Shown here: positions 23,455 to 33,119 of the stretch, one piece after another
Position numbering within the stretch: position 1 is the first letter of the stretch
Layout: each line of letters starts with the position of its first letter
Assembly: GCA_023386815.1 (NCBI GenBank)
Contig: JAEWIZ010000027.1
Location: 62,001-126,000, forward strand
Length of the DNA stretch: 64,000 bases
Reading direction: 5' to 3'
From: Bacillota bacterium
GTDB lineage: Bacteria; Bacillota; Clostridia; Lachnospirales; Lachnospiraceae
The notes under the pieces: model-generated
The model's database searches: none
The model's input: the letters and a program-made list of their open reading frames with translations, nothing else
Told to the model about the DNA's origin: nothing
Translations under genes and position numbers: made by a program

Positions 23455-24635
23455 GCCTTTAATACCTCCCCGATTTCATCCTCCCGTGTCACCTGTTTTA
23501 CAAGTATTCCGGAAAGTTTCAGGTCTTTCACCATTTCCTCCTCATCTGCTCCAATGGTATCACGAATTAGCAACAAGGACAGGTCATTGCCGTTTTCTGA
23601 GAGCCCTAGCATTAGCTTGTAAAGTTCAAAGGTGATCTCATGGGTAATCACGATATAACATCCCGTGTTCTCCGTAAAGTTCAGACTGTCCTCTAATATG
23701 CTTTCTACCGGAACTGATGATTGAAAATACATTTGAACAGTAAACCGGTAAAATAGATCAAAATCCCTCTTCCCTCCAATGGAGATATTCTTAATACCTG
23801 ACTGTTCATAATAAACCTTTACTCTTGTATTATTTTCTTTACAGTAGTTGGCAATCGCTAACGTACCTTCAATGATCTGGTCTTCTGTGATAGTAGCGGT
23901 GAGGCTGTCTTCCCGAACCGGTCTCAGATCCATCAGGATAGCAATTTCTGTTTTGGGATTGCTGATAAACTTTCGACAGAATAACTGATTGCGTCTGGCA
24001 CTTACTTTCCAGTGGATCTGCTTTTTACTGTCACCTGGTATGTATTTTCTTGTCTCTATATCCATGGAATCCAAGGACAGGTTTCGCAAATAGGGTGTGT
24101 TCTTAACATCCTTTACCGCCGGTACTATACTAAGCCTTGGAATATTTACCACTCGGGGAAGTACCGTAACCTTTAGTTTGGAGTTAATAGGATAGGTAAT
24201 CTTAAATAAATATAAATAATCAATAATATCCACCGAACTGGCACCCACAAAGTATTCGCCCCGGTAACTGCACCGGAGCTGGGTTTCCATTTTCTCTGAC
24301 TGTCCCGGCAAAAGACAGTATTCTCTGATATCATCTATATTGGCTATAGTGGATTTGTCATGGAGAAAGTTAACTTTAATACTTCGAAAGGTAATATAAT
24401 CTTCATTGGCCAGGGTAAAGGAATAGGGAGTAAGATCACCTTTTACCACGATCCTCTGGCCGATTTCCTGATAGATACGAAAACGGATATATACATAAAA
24501 GGTATAAAAAACGGAAACTACGGGTATGGATAAGCTCATATAAAAAAGAGCATACGAAACATTTCCGCCGTACAGACTGGCGAAAATGGCCGATGCTATG
24601 ATGAAAATCAACATTATAATGCGGTTAATAAACAT
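23451..24635 (-). CDS. DUF58 family protein
   Basis: About 394 residues. Two close membrane helices at the N-terminus, a beta-rich middle, then the DUF58 block (about 190-240, RKYIPGDSKKQIHWKVSARR read as YIPGDS..QIHWK) leading into a degenerate von Willebrand A-like fold. These proteins work with MoxR ATPases and transglutaminase-like membrane proteins, probably as a chaperone-assisted complex at the membrane. Start placed at ATG 24635 with GGAGGG six bases upstream; an in-frame start at 24701 would overlap moxR by 23 bp and lacks a site. Confidence 0.9.
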   Translation of the reverse strand: MFINRIIMLIFIIASAIFASLYGGNVSYALFYMSLSIPVVSVFYTFYVYIRFRIYQEIGQRIVVKGDLTPYSFTLANEDYITFRSIKVNFLHDKSTIANIDDIREYCLLPGQSEKMETQLRCSYRGEYFVGASSVDIIDYLYLFKITYPINSKLKVTVLPRVVNIPRLSIVPAVKDVKNTPYLRNLSLDSMDIETRKYIPGDSKKQIHWKVSARRNQLFCRKFISNPKTEIAILMDLRPVREDSLTATITEDQIIEGTLAIANYCKENNTRVKVYYEQSGIKNISIGGKRDFDLFYRFTVQMYFQSSVPVESILEDSLNFTENTGCYIVITHEITFELYKLMLGLSENGNDLSLLLIRDTIGADEEEMVKDLKLSGILVKQVTREDEIGEVLKA

Positions 24636-24678
24636 ATAACTCCCTCCTGCACGTATCACGTCCTCGGATCTATGCGCA

Positions 24679-25620
24679 TCATACAGGAAGTATGGGTACA
24701 CGATATTTGTTTATAATCTTATCCAGCACCTTCTCCGCCGTAAGCTTATTTAATCTGGATTCCGGTGAAAGTATCAGCCTGTGCCTTATGACAGGATGAA
24801 TTACTTTTTGGATATCATCCGGTATACAGTAATCCCTGCCATCATAATAAGCTGCAGCCTGGGACGCCCGGATCAGAGCTAAGGTAGCCCTTGGACTGGC
24901 ACCTAATGCGATATTGGTATCCTTTCTCGTTCCGTCTATTATTTCAATTATGTAAGAAATCAAATCACGGTGTATTTTAACGTTCTTCACTTCCTCCTGC
25001 ATAGCAGATATGGTTTTCCCGTCAGTTACAGCTTCTAATGACTTTATGGGGCTCTGTCTGATGTAATACTCCGCCATCCTTTTTTCATCTGCCATACTTG
25101 GATAACCCATGGACAATTTCATTAGAAAGCGATCTAACTGTGCTTCGGGAAGATTATAGGTTCCCAGATAATCAATCGGATTCTGGGTAGCAATCACCAT
25201 AAAAGGGCTGGGTAGCGGATAGGTCTTTCCATCCACACTGATCTGTTTTTCCTCCATGGCTTCCAATAAGCTGGCCTGAGTCTTTGGGGATGTTCGGTTA
25301 ACTTCATCCGCCAATATAATATGATTCATAATAGCACCGGGTGTAAATTCAAACTGTCCCGTCTGCATATTATAAACAGATACACCGGTTATATCACTGG
25401 GCAGTGTATCGGGAGTGAACTGGATCCGGTTAAAGCCGCAGTCGATGGATTTTGATATGGCATTGGCCAGCGTAGTTTTTCCAACACCGGGTACATCCTC
25501 GATCAAAAGATGTCCTTCCGATAATAAGGTTATCACCGCTAATTCAATTACTTCTCTTTTTCCTATGATAACTTTTTCGATATTCTTAACTATGTCCCCT
25601 ATTTCCTTTTGCTTCTGCAT
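24679..25620 (-). CDS. MoxR-type AAA+ ATPase
   Basis: 313 residues. Walker A GVGKTTL (about 44-50), Walker B ILADEVNRTSP (about 106-116), sensor ATQNPIDYLGTYNLPEAQ and a C-terminal lid with LGASPRATLALIRASQA. MoxR proteins are chaperone-like ATPases that assist maturation of complexes encoded beside them, here DUF58 and transglutaminase proteins. First gene of the three-gene operon; GGAGGG three bases before ATG. Confidence 0.95.
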   Translation of the reverse strand: MQKQKEIGDIVKNIEKVIIGKREVIELAVITLLSEGHLLIEDVPGVGKTTLANAISKSIDCGFNRIQFTPDTLPSDITGVSVYNMQTGQFEFTPGAIMNHIILADEVNRTSPKTQASLLEAMEEKQISVDGKTYPLPSPFMVIATQNPIDYLGTYNLPEAQLDRFLMKLSMGYPSMADEKRMAEYYIRQSPIKSLEAVTDGKTISAMQEEVKNVKIHRDLISYIIEIIDGTRKDTNIALGASPRATLALIRASQAAAYYDGRDYCIPDDIQKVIHPVIRHRLILSPESRLNKLTAEKVLDKIINKYRVPILPV

Positions 25621-25992
25621 AAGCCCTCCCGATTTCAGCTGGCTGCGAAACCGGTAATTATGCTTTGGTCTTATGGCTTCGCAACTGCTAATTATTGTTT
25701 ATTATCATCTGTCCCGCCCTTCTGTCTAGTTGTTACCGTAACCTCATAATGAATTCTTTATGGAGGTCTAATAGTAAATATGAAATAAAGTATTTTAGAA
25801 TTTAGTTAGTCAATGAATCAACACTGATCCTCCTGATATTATCATATCACTTCACGATAATATGTCAATTGCTTCCATTCTCATCTTCACCAATTTGATT
25901 TTTTTCCAATGACATTTATTTGCTATTAACCAGCGGATGTTGTTATTATTGCGGACAGATTCCGTCATCTTGCCGGACCTTGCGCATAACTC
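25621..25992. other. Gene-free region upstream of moxR
   Basis: About 370 bp without a credible coding frame. An 8-bp dyad ATATTATC/GATAATAT (near 25837-25863) is the only structure seen. It presumably holds the moxR promoter; no convincing -35/-10 pair was picked. Confidence 0.4.
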
Positions 25993-26035
25993 AAAATAGG
26001 TATATAGCACCGTTTCGGTGCTATATACCTATTTT
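25993..26035 (-). terminator. Very strong bidirectional terminator
   Basis: A perfect 20-bp stem (25993-26012 with 26016-26035) around a TTT loop, U-rich on both strands (TATTTT and TATTTTTT). It follows the acidic cysteine protein gene on the minus strand. Confidence 0.88.
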
Positions 26036-26090
26036 TTAAGTGTTGATAAGGCAAAAGAATTGGTGACTGCAAGAAAGACATGAGCCAATT

Positions 26091-26441
26091 CTAATCATTG
26101 CAAGCATCCTCGATATAGGGTGGTTCACACTCTATATGCTCATCTTTTATTTCTGTTAATACCCCAAACTTAAGAGGAATATCTATACAGATTTCTTGGG
26201 TTATTACATAGTTACAGTTATCTCTGCAATCAATTAACACTTTGGGATTACCACAGCATCTGGCTTTTATTTTTCCAGTTACAACGAAGGGTTCGACTGA
26301 TATAGGTAATGAGACTTTTGCTTTTTGGTGTACATTTTTTTCACAGGTTATAATGGTTTCCTCTTCGTTCTCACAATGTTTTTCCTCTTCCTGCTTATCA
26401 TACTCAGAATTATTATAATCTTCCATGTTATAATCTTCCAC
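26091..26441 (-). CDS. Acidic cysteine-containing protein, possibly spore-associated
   Basis: 116 residues: an Asp/Glu/Asn/Tyr-rich head containing a five-residue duplication (EDYNM-EDYNN), then a beta-rich part with CCGNPKVLIDC, DNC and QEICIDIPL. The last element resembles strands of SPOCS (DUF3794) domains of clostridial spore coat proteins, but the match is short. GTG start at 26441 with AAGAAGG seven bases upstream; the internal ATG (residue 6) has no site. It forms its own unit, closed by the terminator at 25993. Confidence 0.7.
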   Translation of the reverse strand: MEDYNMEDYNNSEYDKQEEEKHCENEEETIITCEKNVHQKAKVSLPISVEPFVVTGKIKARCCGNPKVLIDCRDNCNYVITQEICIDIPLKFGVLTEIKDEHIECEPPYIEDACND

Positions 26442-26577
26442 GTTACAACCTTCTTCTTAAAATCGTTATTATTAAATATATTCATATGGGTGTGATTTCG
26501 TGTTAGCAATCACTCTATATTTGTAATCTTCGAATGAAAATAATTCTTCTTAAAAAGAACGGTCACTTAATTATCCT

Positions 26578-27156
26578 CTAGAAATCCTCTTTTAGCAGGT
26601 ACACATCATATGACTTACCTGTTTCTGTATCATAATGTACTAAAATAAATATATCTCCATATTTAAAATGTGCTTCTCCGCCATTATCCTTCGTAGGCTC
26701 ACCAAACTTCTCCTGAAAAGATATTATATCATCTCCAACGTTCAAGCCATCAAAATCAATCTCTGTATCTACAGTAAAAATTTGATTTGCTTTACCATCT
26801 TTATCAAACCAAACCCTAATCTCAGGTTGGTTAAACTCTAATCCGCCTTCATCAACTGCAGAATGATCCGTATTCAGCTTTTTAATCAGTTCTTCTTTGG
26901 ATAATCCGAGTAAGGTAGACAATTGACTCAAATTCTTATACTGATTTGCCTCCTCTGCTATATCTGTAGCTTGATTATCCACCACTGGCTCGGTGGTGGG
27001 CGCTACTGTGGGTTGCTCCTCCTGTTCCTGTTCAGTTTCCTGGGCTACGGTTTCTATCTTTTTTGCATTGCAGGCTGTAAGTCCTGTTAACCCCAGAAGC
27101 ACAATTAGAATAACTCCTGATTTTTTAATTTTCTGTATGATTATATTATTTTTCAT
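26578..27156 (-). CDS. Small lipoprotein of unknown function
   Basis: 192 residues. Signal peptide with lipobox LTAC (Cys near 29), a Glu/Gln/Pro/Thr-rich linker, then a compact domain (about 75-190: LSQLSTLLGLSKEELIKKLN, ISFQEKFGEPTKDN, IFILVHYD). Anchored on the outer face of the membrane. TAGGAGA precedes ATG. No enzyme motif was recognised. Confidence 0.85.
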   Translation of the reverse strand: MKNNIIIQKIKKSGVILIVLLGLTGLTACNAKKIETVAQETEQEQEEQPTVAPTTEPVVDNQATDIAEEANQYKNLSQLSTLLGLSKEELIKKLNTDHSAVDEGGLEFNQPEIRVWFDKDGKANQIFTVDTEIDFDGLNVGDDIISFQEKFGEPTKDNGGEAHFKYGDIFILVHYDTETGKSYDVYLLKEDF

Positions 27157-27536
27157 ATATATTCTCCTATTCTATATTTGTCATAGATAATGCCTATGTA
27201 TCATATTGGCTTCGTATATTTCGCTATTTTCACGAATGAAACCTGCTTGCTATGATTATTTTTTTCATTATAATATTTAGTAACATATTTTTAATATACT
27301 CCTTTCGTTAAAAGTTTTGGTGCTTCTTTTATTAGAAGAGTAATAAACAAATAAAGTTCCAATTATATGAAGCTACTATATAAATGATGGTTTTATGCAG
27401 CTTTCTGTTGTATAATTCTATCTATGAAAATTTTCTTATATTAGACAATCCAAATTATATTTTTTCAAACTTTTCGAATAGGAGAAATAATACTAATTCG
27501 TCTTAGTACCACATATAAATCTCAGGAGGAATCATT
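27157..27536. other. Divergent intergenic region
   Basis: About 380 bp between the lipoprotein gene (minus) and the methyltransferase gene (plus). AT-rich; it must contain both promoters. No operator, repeat or hairpin of note was seen. Confidence 0.4.
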
Positions 27537-29159
27537 TTGTCAAATTCAATGAAAAAAATTCGAATAAATAGTTCTAACAAATCAACTCTTTTGGAAAATA
27601 CAGGTGTGATTTTAGAAGCTGAAAAACCCTTATCCCAATCCATGGTATGGAAATTGCAAAGCGACTTCTATGCAAATCAAGGTCCGGAAGCCTGGATTAA
27701 GGGAATTGTACCTCAGTACATTACAACCAATCCCTATATCGCAAACCTATATGCAAAAACCGTCTTCGGCTACTGCAGAGATATCGCGTCCTGTGAAACC
27801 TTTGATAGAAACACAACCATCTATATCCTGGAGCTTGCAGCTGGAGTCGGACGCTTTACTTACACCTTTCTGAAGCGATTTTTACACATTCTTGAAAACT
27901 CTTCTCTTAAGGGCTTGAAGTTTAAATACATTATATCCGATCTTGCGGAGCGAAATGTAAACTACTGGCAAAGTCATAGCTTCTTAGAACCTTACTTTGA
28001 AAGTGGTATTCTTGACTGTGCAACCTTTGATATGACCAAGGATGAAGAGCTTCAGTTAAGATACAGTGGTGAGGTTCTACGTGGGGGGAGCCTTCAAAAT
28101 CCACTGATTCTGTTTGCTAATTATACCTTTGACAGTCTTCCTCAAGATACCTTCTATGTTAATGAAGGAGAACTTTACGAAGGACTCGTTACTGTAACTT
28201 CCAGGGAGGGCGAAGCCTCCTTGGAGGATCAATCCATATTGGCGGGTTTGGACTATTCCTATACGGACAGGCTTACTCAGAGTCATAGCTACTATGATGA
28301 GCCTACCATTAATGAAATCCTTCAATCTTATAAGGAATGTTTGGAGGATACCGCCTTTTCCCTACCAATTATCGCTATTCGATGTATTGAACGGCTAAGG
28401 AAGCTCTTTAACGATGATATCCTCCTAATCTCCACGGATAAAGGCTACCGGGACGCCGCCTCCATGAATAAAAACTATCATCCCTTTCTATCAAAGCATG
28501 GCTCCATATCCCTAACGGTTAATTTCCATGCTCTGGAGCTGTATTTTAGAAATCTTGGCGGAAAGGCAATTCATAGTATCTATGATCATGAAAATGTAAC
28601 CATGTCATCATTTTTACTGAGTCACCGAAGCCATGATTTTATAGAGACCACCCTTGCTTACCAGGATATAATTGAAAGCATTGGGCCAGATGATTTCTTT
28701 ATTATAAAAAAAGCTGTGGTACCACAGGGTAAATCTCTGACAACCAAAGAGATACTGACTTTTTTACGGTATACAGTTTGGGATTCCAGAACTTTTATTG
28801 AATTCTATAATACCTTACTTGAACGAATTGAAGAGGAAAAGGACTTCCCAAAGGATGAGCTGGTTACCGTAATACAAAACATTAGAGAACATTATTTTCC
28901 TATTGGTGAAGAGGGTGATCTATCCTATTGCCTAGGTTCTTTACTAAGCTATTTGGGTTATGATACGGATGCCATTGAACTTTATAATACTTCTTTAGAA
29001 TTCTATGGTGAAGATGCATCTATCTATTATGAGGTCGCCGTTTGTTATTATAATTTACAAGAGCCGGAGATTGCTTTGGCGTTTATAGAAAAGTCCCTCG
29101 CTTTAGATCCTTACTATGAAGCCAGTCTGAATTTAAAAGGTATTATTGAAGAACTATAG
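27537..29159 (+). CDS. MidA-like SAM-dependent methyltransferase fused to TPR repeats
   Basis: 540 residues. Residues about 80-330 form a class I methyltransferase resembling MidA/NDUFAF7: motif I ILELAAGVGRFTY, a following YIISDLAERN acidic loop and FANYTFDSLPQD, equivalent to the MidA NEllDalp motif. Residues about 455-540 hold two TPR units (LGSLLSYLGYDTDAIELYN, YEVAVCYYNLQEPEIALAFIEK). Target unknown; MidA relatives methylate proteins, so a protein target is plausible. TTG start with GGAGG seven bases upstream. Free-standing gene. Confidence 0.78.
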   Translation: MSNSMKKIRINSSNKSTLLENTGVILEAEKPLSQSMVWKLQSDFYANQGPEAWIKGIVPQYITTNPYIANLYAKTVFGYCRDIASCETFDRNTTIYILELAAGVGRFTYTFLKRFLHILENSSLKGLKFKYIISDLAERNVNYWQSHSFLEPYFESGILDCATFDMTKDEELQLRYSGEVLRGGSLQNPLILFANYTFDSLPQDTFYVNEGELYEGLVTVTSREGEASLEDQSILAGLDYSYTDRLTQSHSYYDEPTINEILQSYKECLEDTAFSLPIIAIRCIERLRKLFNDDILLISTDKGYRDAASMNKNYHPFLSKHGSISLTVNFHALELYFRNLGGKAIHSIYDHENVTMSSFLLSHRSHDFIETTLAYQDIIESIGPDDFFIIKKAVVPQGKSLTTKEILTFLRYTVWDSRTFIEFYNTLLERIEEEKDFPKDELVTVIQNIREHYFPIGEEGDLSYCLGSLLSYLGYDTDAIELYNTSLEFYGEDASIYYEVAVCYYNLQEPEIALAFIEKSLALDPYYEASLNLKGIIEEL

Positions 29160-29311
29160 AAGGACTTACAGGTATCGCTTTAGGCTCTAAACCATACCTC
29201 TCTAAATTATAACTAAATTTAAAGATGAAACTTTTTTACTGCTATATAGGATTAGTCTAAATTACATTATCACTATGACTTATGACACCTGAATCTATAC
29301 CAACTAACAAA

Positions 29312-29355
29312 AAGCTCTGGGAAATAGCATGTCAATTGCTGCTATCCCAGAGCTT
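29312..29355. terminator. Bidirectional terminator between convergent genes
   Basis: AAGCTCTGGG pairs with CCCAGAGCTT, with an inner ATAGCA/TGCTAT extension. It separates the methyltransferase gene from the zinc-ribbon operon. Confidence 0.7.
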
Positions 29356-29455
29356 ACTATGTATCTTATAAGATAATCACTATGTACGGTTCAGGTCAAC
29401 TCATATTCCTAATGGTTTCACGCGATACACAAATATTTCCTGATATATTCAATAC

Positions 29456-30007
29456 TTACATCTTATGTTTAACATACTTCAAATTGAAGTTCTCATTACT
29501 TGTGCACAGATAGACAATACCCTCAATCAATCCAACAATTGCCGGAATGTATGTCCAGAAGAATAGCACATATACGACGCCCCATCCGACATGGCCTGTA
29601 TAGAATTTATGGATACCTATCCATCCAAACAGTATTGCTAATATTCCTGCTAACACCTTACTTTTTTGTTTATAAGGATAATATTCTGTCATGCTATCCT
29701 GTGTATTATAAATCACCGTCTGTGAGTAAATCGAAGCTTGAGGCGGTATATATTGAGGCGGAACCTGTTGCATATACGGAGGTGCCTGCTGTGCATATTG
29801 GTTCGGCATATATTGATTTGGTTGTTGTGAAGACAGATTCGGCTGCTGTATGTATTGACTCGCCTGCTGCGTATACTGCTGTTGTGGCCTGGAATCTCTA
29901 TTCTGGGGTTTCACTGCATTTTCTGCACCACAATACTTACATGCAGTTGTATTAAGGTCTAAAGGTGCTCCGCACTGTGGGCATATTTGTTTCTCAGCAT
30001 TTGCCAT
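29456..30007 (-). CDS. TM2-domain protein with N-terminal zinc ribbon
   Basis: 183 residues. CPQCG..CKYCG zinc ribbon (about 9-28), a Gln/Tyr/Pro-rich repetitive middle (QQPNQYMPNQYAQQAPPYMQ type, split, about 38-95), then a TM2 domain (KSKVLAGILAILFGWIGIHKFYTG and two helices). The Gln-rich part is probably disordered. Last gene of a three-gene operon, 14 bp after its neighbour. TM2 proteins are poorly understood membrane proteins. Confidence 0.88.
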   Translation of the reverse strand: MANAEKQICPQCGAPLDLNTTACKYCGAENAVKPQNRDSRPQQQYTQQASQYIQQPNLSSQQPNQYMPNQYAQQAPPYMQQVPPQYIPPQASIYSQTVIYNTQDSMTEYYPYKQKSKVLAGILAILFGWIGIHKFYTGHVGWGVVYVLFFWTYIPAIVGLIEGIVYLCTSNENFNLKYVKHKM

Positions 30008-30020
30008 GGTTTATCTCCTT

Positions 30021-30770
30021 TTATTGTATTATAAACTTTTCTCTGTTCATAATTAAAATAGTTATCTCTGACAGATCTCTCATGATATTATCAAAGGCCT
30101 TTTGCAGATCACTATCACTCCTTAAGCCTTCTATTTCCGCTTGCAGACCCTGTAGTTTGGCATTCAGCCTTTCTTCCATATCAATTACAGCTGGATCTAT
30201 AATTCTTCCAAAGGGTGTGGATGCCTGAACTCTTTCTCTTACTGCATCAAAGGTATTAACTACTTTATTATATTCTTCATTCTCAAAATATAAATTAGTA
30301 CGACCCAAGACGTTCTTAATCTCTGTTAATAACAAATTCAGACTTGCTACCTTTTCCTTCTCAGAAGCCATTCTTGCCATATCTGTGAAATGAGCTAACC
30401 CGGACATGTATAATCCTATCATCGAACCAACATAGATTAGTGCAAAGATTAATATTGTGATCACATATTCCCTTGGCGAAGCAAAAGCATATACAACTCT
30501 CGTATAAATTAAAGTTACTATGTAAAGTAGTCCAGTTAATATAGCCATGGATGCAAGCGTCGGTACTCCTAACCACCTAATTACATTGGATGAAAGTAAA
30601 ACAAGACCATTCACTAACACCAGAGAAATTAAAATTACAATGAGTGCCAAAGGAAATAACGAAATATTTACAATGGGCCAGAATGAAAACATTATCAAAA
30701 TAGTAACTGTATCTACAAGAATTAATGAAATACCTTTTAACCATGTCATTACAGAGTTTGTCTTATTCAT
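30021..30770 (-). CDS. Membrane protein with C-terminal coiled coil (YdjH-like position)
   Basis: 249 residues. Four hydrophobic segments (about 12-32, 36-60, 68-90, 103-125), then a cytoplasmic helical region (about 130-245) rich in Glu, Lys and Arg with heptad-like spacing. It lies three bases from the SPFH gene stop and 13 bp from the TM2 gene. The arrangement resembles B. subtilis ydjH between ydjG and ydjI; homology is not proven here. Confidence 0.75.
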   Translation of the reverse strand: MNKTNSVMTWLKGISLILVDTVTILIMFSFWPIVNISLFPLALIVILISLVLVNGLVLLSSNVIRWLGVPTLASMAILTGLLYIVTLIYTRVVYAFASPREYVITILIFALIYVGSMIGLYMSGLAHFTDMARMASEKEKVASLNLLLTEIKNVLGRTNLYFENEEYNKVVNTFDAVRERVQASTPFGRIIDPAVIDMEERLNAKLQGLQAEIEGLRSDSDLQKAFDNIMRDLSEITILIMNREKFIIQ

Positions 30771-30773
30771 ATT

Positions 30774-31922
30774 CTACATCCCCAATTTTGTACCACAGCT
30801 CTGGCAAAACTTAGCTGATGGTTCATTTTCGGTTGAACAATTTGAACAAGTATTTTTTTTGATCATGGAATTTCCACATTCCGTACAGAATTTAATATTG
30901 CTGTCCATCTCTTCCCCGCAATTTGTACATACAATTTTAGGTTGAATCAATCGATTTCCGCACTCGCCACAAAAGCTATCATCCTCATCGTTTTTGCTGC
31001 CGCATTTAGGACATGTCTTATAGCCGGCAGTTAGCCCGACGTTAAGATTTCTGCCGATACCCCCCATTAAGTTGCCTATTCCGGCCCCGACACCCAAACC
31101 TACTCCAGCTCCAGCTAAAGTACTTGCTAAGCCGGTATCATTATTAGCCGCTGCCTCCATTGTATCGAAGGATCTTTTTGTCACATATCTGGAATCTCCG
31201 ATGATATCAAAGGATGCTTTATCGCGCAATATTTTATTAATTTCCTCAAAGTCTTCATCCGGAAAATTAATGGACTGGATAAAGAAATTAACTACCTTAA
31301 TACCAAATCGATTAAATTCTTCACTTATTTCATCCTTGCAATATTCCGATATCTCATCCATAAATGCAGAGATTTCAAGGGCAGACACCTTTTTATTAAT
31401 AATTGCCTGCGCAATCATGGCCTTTGTTTTCATGACCAGAATCCCCTTAAAATAATTGAGCATTTTCGAATAATTAACCATCTCTAAGGGATTCATGGTA
31501 CCAATAAGCTCTGTTAAAAACACTCTATAATCATCAATTTTCATACCCAGCTGTCCAAAGGCACGAACTCTCAATTTTATACTATATTTCGGGTCAATCA
31601 ATTGTATCGGATCTAAAGTGCCCCAATTCAGATCAAGCTTTGTAGTCTTATTAATAAAATAAACTTCAGCTGAAAATGGAGTATTGCCTCCGAAAGGCAG
31701 ATTGATAATTCCCTGCAGCAACGGAATATTGGCTGCTTCTAAGGTATAGGTTCCTGCTGTAAAATAATCCAGCGCCTGCCCCCCTTTGACAAAGACGGCA
31801 ACTTGCCCTTCACCAACAATGAGCTGTGTTCCCATAACAAATTCTTCACCAGGATAACGATATACCAACCATTCGGTTCCATTACGCATTCCGTCGAATT
31901 TAATTCTATCAATAATGGCCAT
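30774..31922 (-). CDS. SPFH-domain protein with three zinc ribbons (YdjI-like)
   Basis: 382 residues. SPFH/band-7 region about 25-235 (GEGQVAVFVKGGQALDYFTAG start), a Gly/Ala hinge (about 262-290, AGAGVGLGVGAGIG), then three zinc ribbons: CPKCG..CGECG, CTNCG..CTECG and CSNCS..CQSCG. B. subtilis YdjI belongs to the same group and helps bring PspA to stressed membrane. No PspA gene is next to it here. First gene of the operon. Confidence 0.85.
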   Translation of the reverse strand: MAIIDRIKFDGMRNGTEWLVYRYPGEEFVMGTQLIVGEGQVAVFVKGGQALDYFTAGTYTLEAANIPLLQGIINLPFGGNTPFSAEVYFINKTTKLDLNWGTLDPIQLIDPKYSIKLRVRAFGQLGMKIDDYRVFLTELIGTMNPLEMVNYSKMLNYFKGILVMKTKAMIAQAIINKKVSALEISAFMDEISEYCKDEISEEFNRFGIKVVNFFIQSINFPDEDFEEINKILRDKASFDIIGDSRYVTKRSFDTMEAAANNDTGLASTLAGAGVGLGVGAGIGNLMGGIGRNLNVGLTAGYKTCPKCGSKNDEDDSFCGECGNRLIQPKIVCTNCGEEMDSNIKFCTECGNSMIKKNTCSNCSTENEPSAKFCQSCGTKLGM

Positions 31923-32136
31923 AATTAAGCGCTCCTTTATACCCGATTTTACACATCCTCTTTATGGCTTTATCTTTTATGATATACTCATAAAAAAGCA
32001 AATGATAAAGAGATTTGCATTCTGGTATATTATAGCATAATTTACAATTATATTCAAATTCTTTCTTAATTCTGTTACCTTTAAGTGTCTGCATATTACC
32101 CTATAAATGATATGATTTATGCCCTCATGCATTGAT

Positions 32137-32170
32137 AAAGGCTTTGCCCTTGGTGACAGGCAAAGCCTTT
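32137..32170. terminator. Bidirectional terminator
   Basis: AAAGGCTTTGCC pairs with GGCAAAGCCTTT (12 bp, 10-nt loop), followed by ATTA on plus and ATCAAT on minus. It lies downstream of the GH43 gene on the minus strand. Confidence 0.65.
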
Positions 32171-32219
32171 ATTAGCTTTACAATATGGTTCCATGAGGAG
32201 TTCTTCCATTACTTATTTC

Positions 32220-33119
32220 TTACATGCACCTTAGTCCAAATTCACCATCCTCCTCTACTGCAAGAAAAACAGCTCTTTCCTCCGGTGACTCATTCGGAGT
32301 ATGTATTGCAAGTCGTAAATCTCCTTCTAAGGTTCGAAACAGCATTCCATGTCCACCATCTTTTTCGTAGAATGGCTCCTTCGCCTGTGTCCATGGACCG
32401 GTGATTTGTCCGCTGTGACTACTTGCTACTGCGATGGAATATCCCGTCTTTGAAAAGCTTGACCAAAGCATCTTTAGTTCGCCGTCAGGTGTCTTGAATA
32501 GGAACGGGCCATCAGTTACATAATTGTTACCTTCTTTTTTAATTACTCCTCCTGTATCCGGTACACTCCAGGCTGCCTCGGAAGCATGAAACAAAACTAT
32601 CGGTTCCGAAACCATTACTGTTAAATCTTTCGATAGCTTCACACAGCAAATAGCTCCGTCCTGAATTTGTGTCCATTCATGGGAAAAGACCAGCCAGGGA
32701 GTCTCTTCGTCATCAATAAAGAGTGTGCCATCCAGACACTCCCAGTCATGCGGTGTGACCGCTCTATCCGTTATTGGTATATACGGACCTTCCATAAGCT
32801 CCGACTTTAATATTTGTACGCCACGGCATTTCTGTTCGGCATAAAAGCTGGCCAGCATATAGAACTCATTCTGATACCGATGCACCTCCGGAGCCCAGAA
32901 ATTCTTCTCGCCCCAGAAATTCTGCCCTGGTGTAAAAGCGTACCCTAAGCATTTCCACTCCACAAGATCCTTACTTTGATATACCAAAAAGCCCTCGCCC
33001 TTTCCAAACCAAGGCTCAGTGTCCGTTGTTCCAAACAAATAATAGGAGCTTGACTCCCGATCGGTGATTACATAAGGATCACGGATTCGGATATCCTTTA
33101 ATTCCAGTTTATCATTCAT
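32220..33119 (-). CDS. Glycoside hydrolase family 43
   Basis: About 299 residues, a single five-bladed propeller without signal peptide; probably removes arabinose or xylose side groups from imported oligomers. Base Asp in IRDPYV, second Asp in CLDGTLFID. At the acid position most members have EGP; here the strand reads VTDGPFLF, a variant I associate with one GH43 subgroup. Start placed at ATG 33119, eight bases inside the upstream GH28 stop region (coupled translation); an in-frame start at 33158 is less likely. Last gene of the pectin locus. Confidence 0.85.
   Translation of the reverse strand: MNDKLELKDIRIRDPYVITDRESSSYYLFGTTDTEPWFGKGEGFLVYQSKDLVEWKCLGYAFTPGQNFWGEKNFWAPEVHRYQNEFYMLASFYAEQKCRGVQILKSELMEGPYIPITDRAVTPHDWECLDGTLFIDDEETPWLVFSHEWTQIQDGAICCVKLSKDLTVMVSEPIVLFHASEAAWSVPDTGGVIKKEGNNYVTDGPFLFKTPDGELKMLWSSFSKTGYSIAVASSHSGQITGPWTQAKEPFYEKDGGHGMLFRTLEGDLRLAIHTPNESPEERAVFLAVEEDGEFGLRCM

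Noticed and set aside
29500..29955. A 151-residue plus-strand frame
   Set aside because: It is the antisense of the TM2 protein gene, whose Gln/Tyr/Pro-rich codons keep other frames open. No ribosome site, no recognisable protein.
31909..32094. A 61-residue minus-strand frame before the SPFH gene
   Set aside because: No ribosome site, no motif, overlaps the SPFH start; probably promoter/leader sequence.
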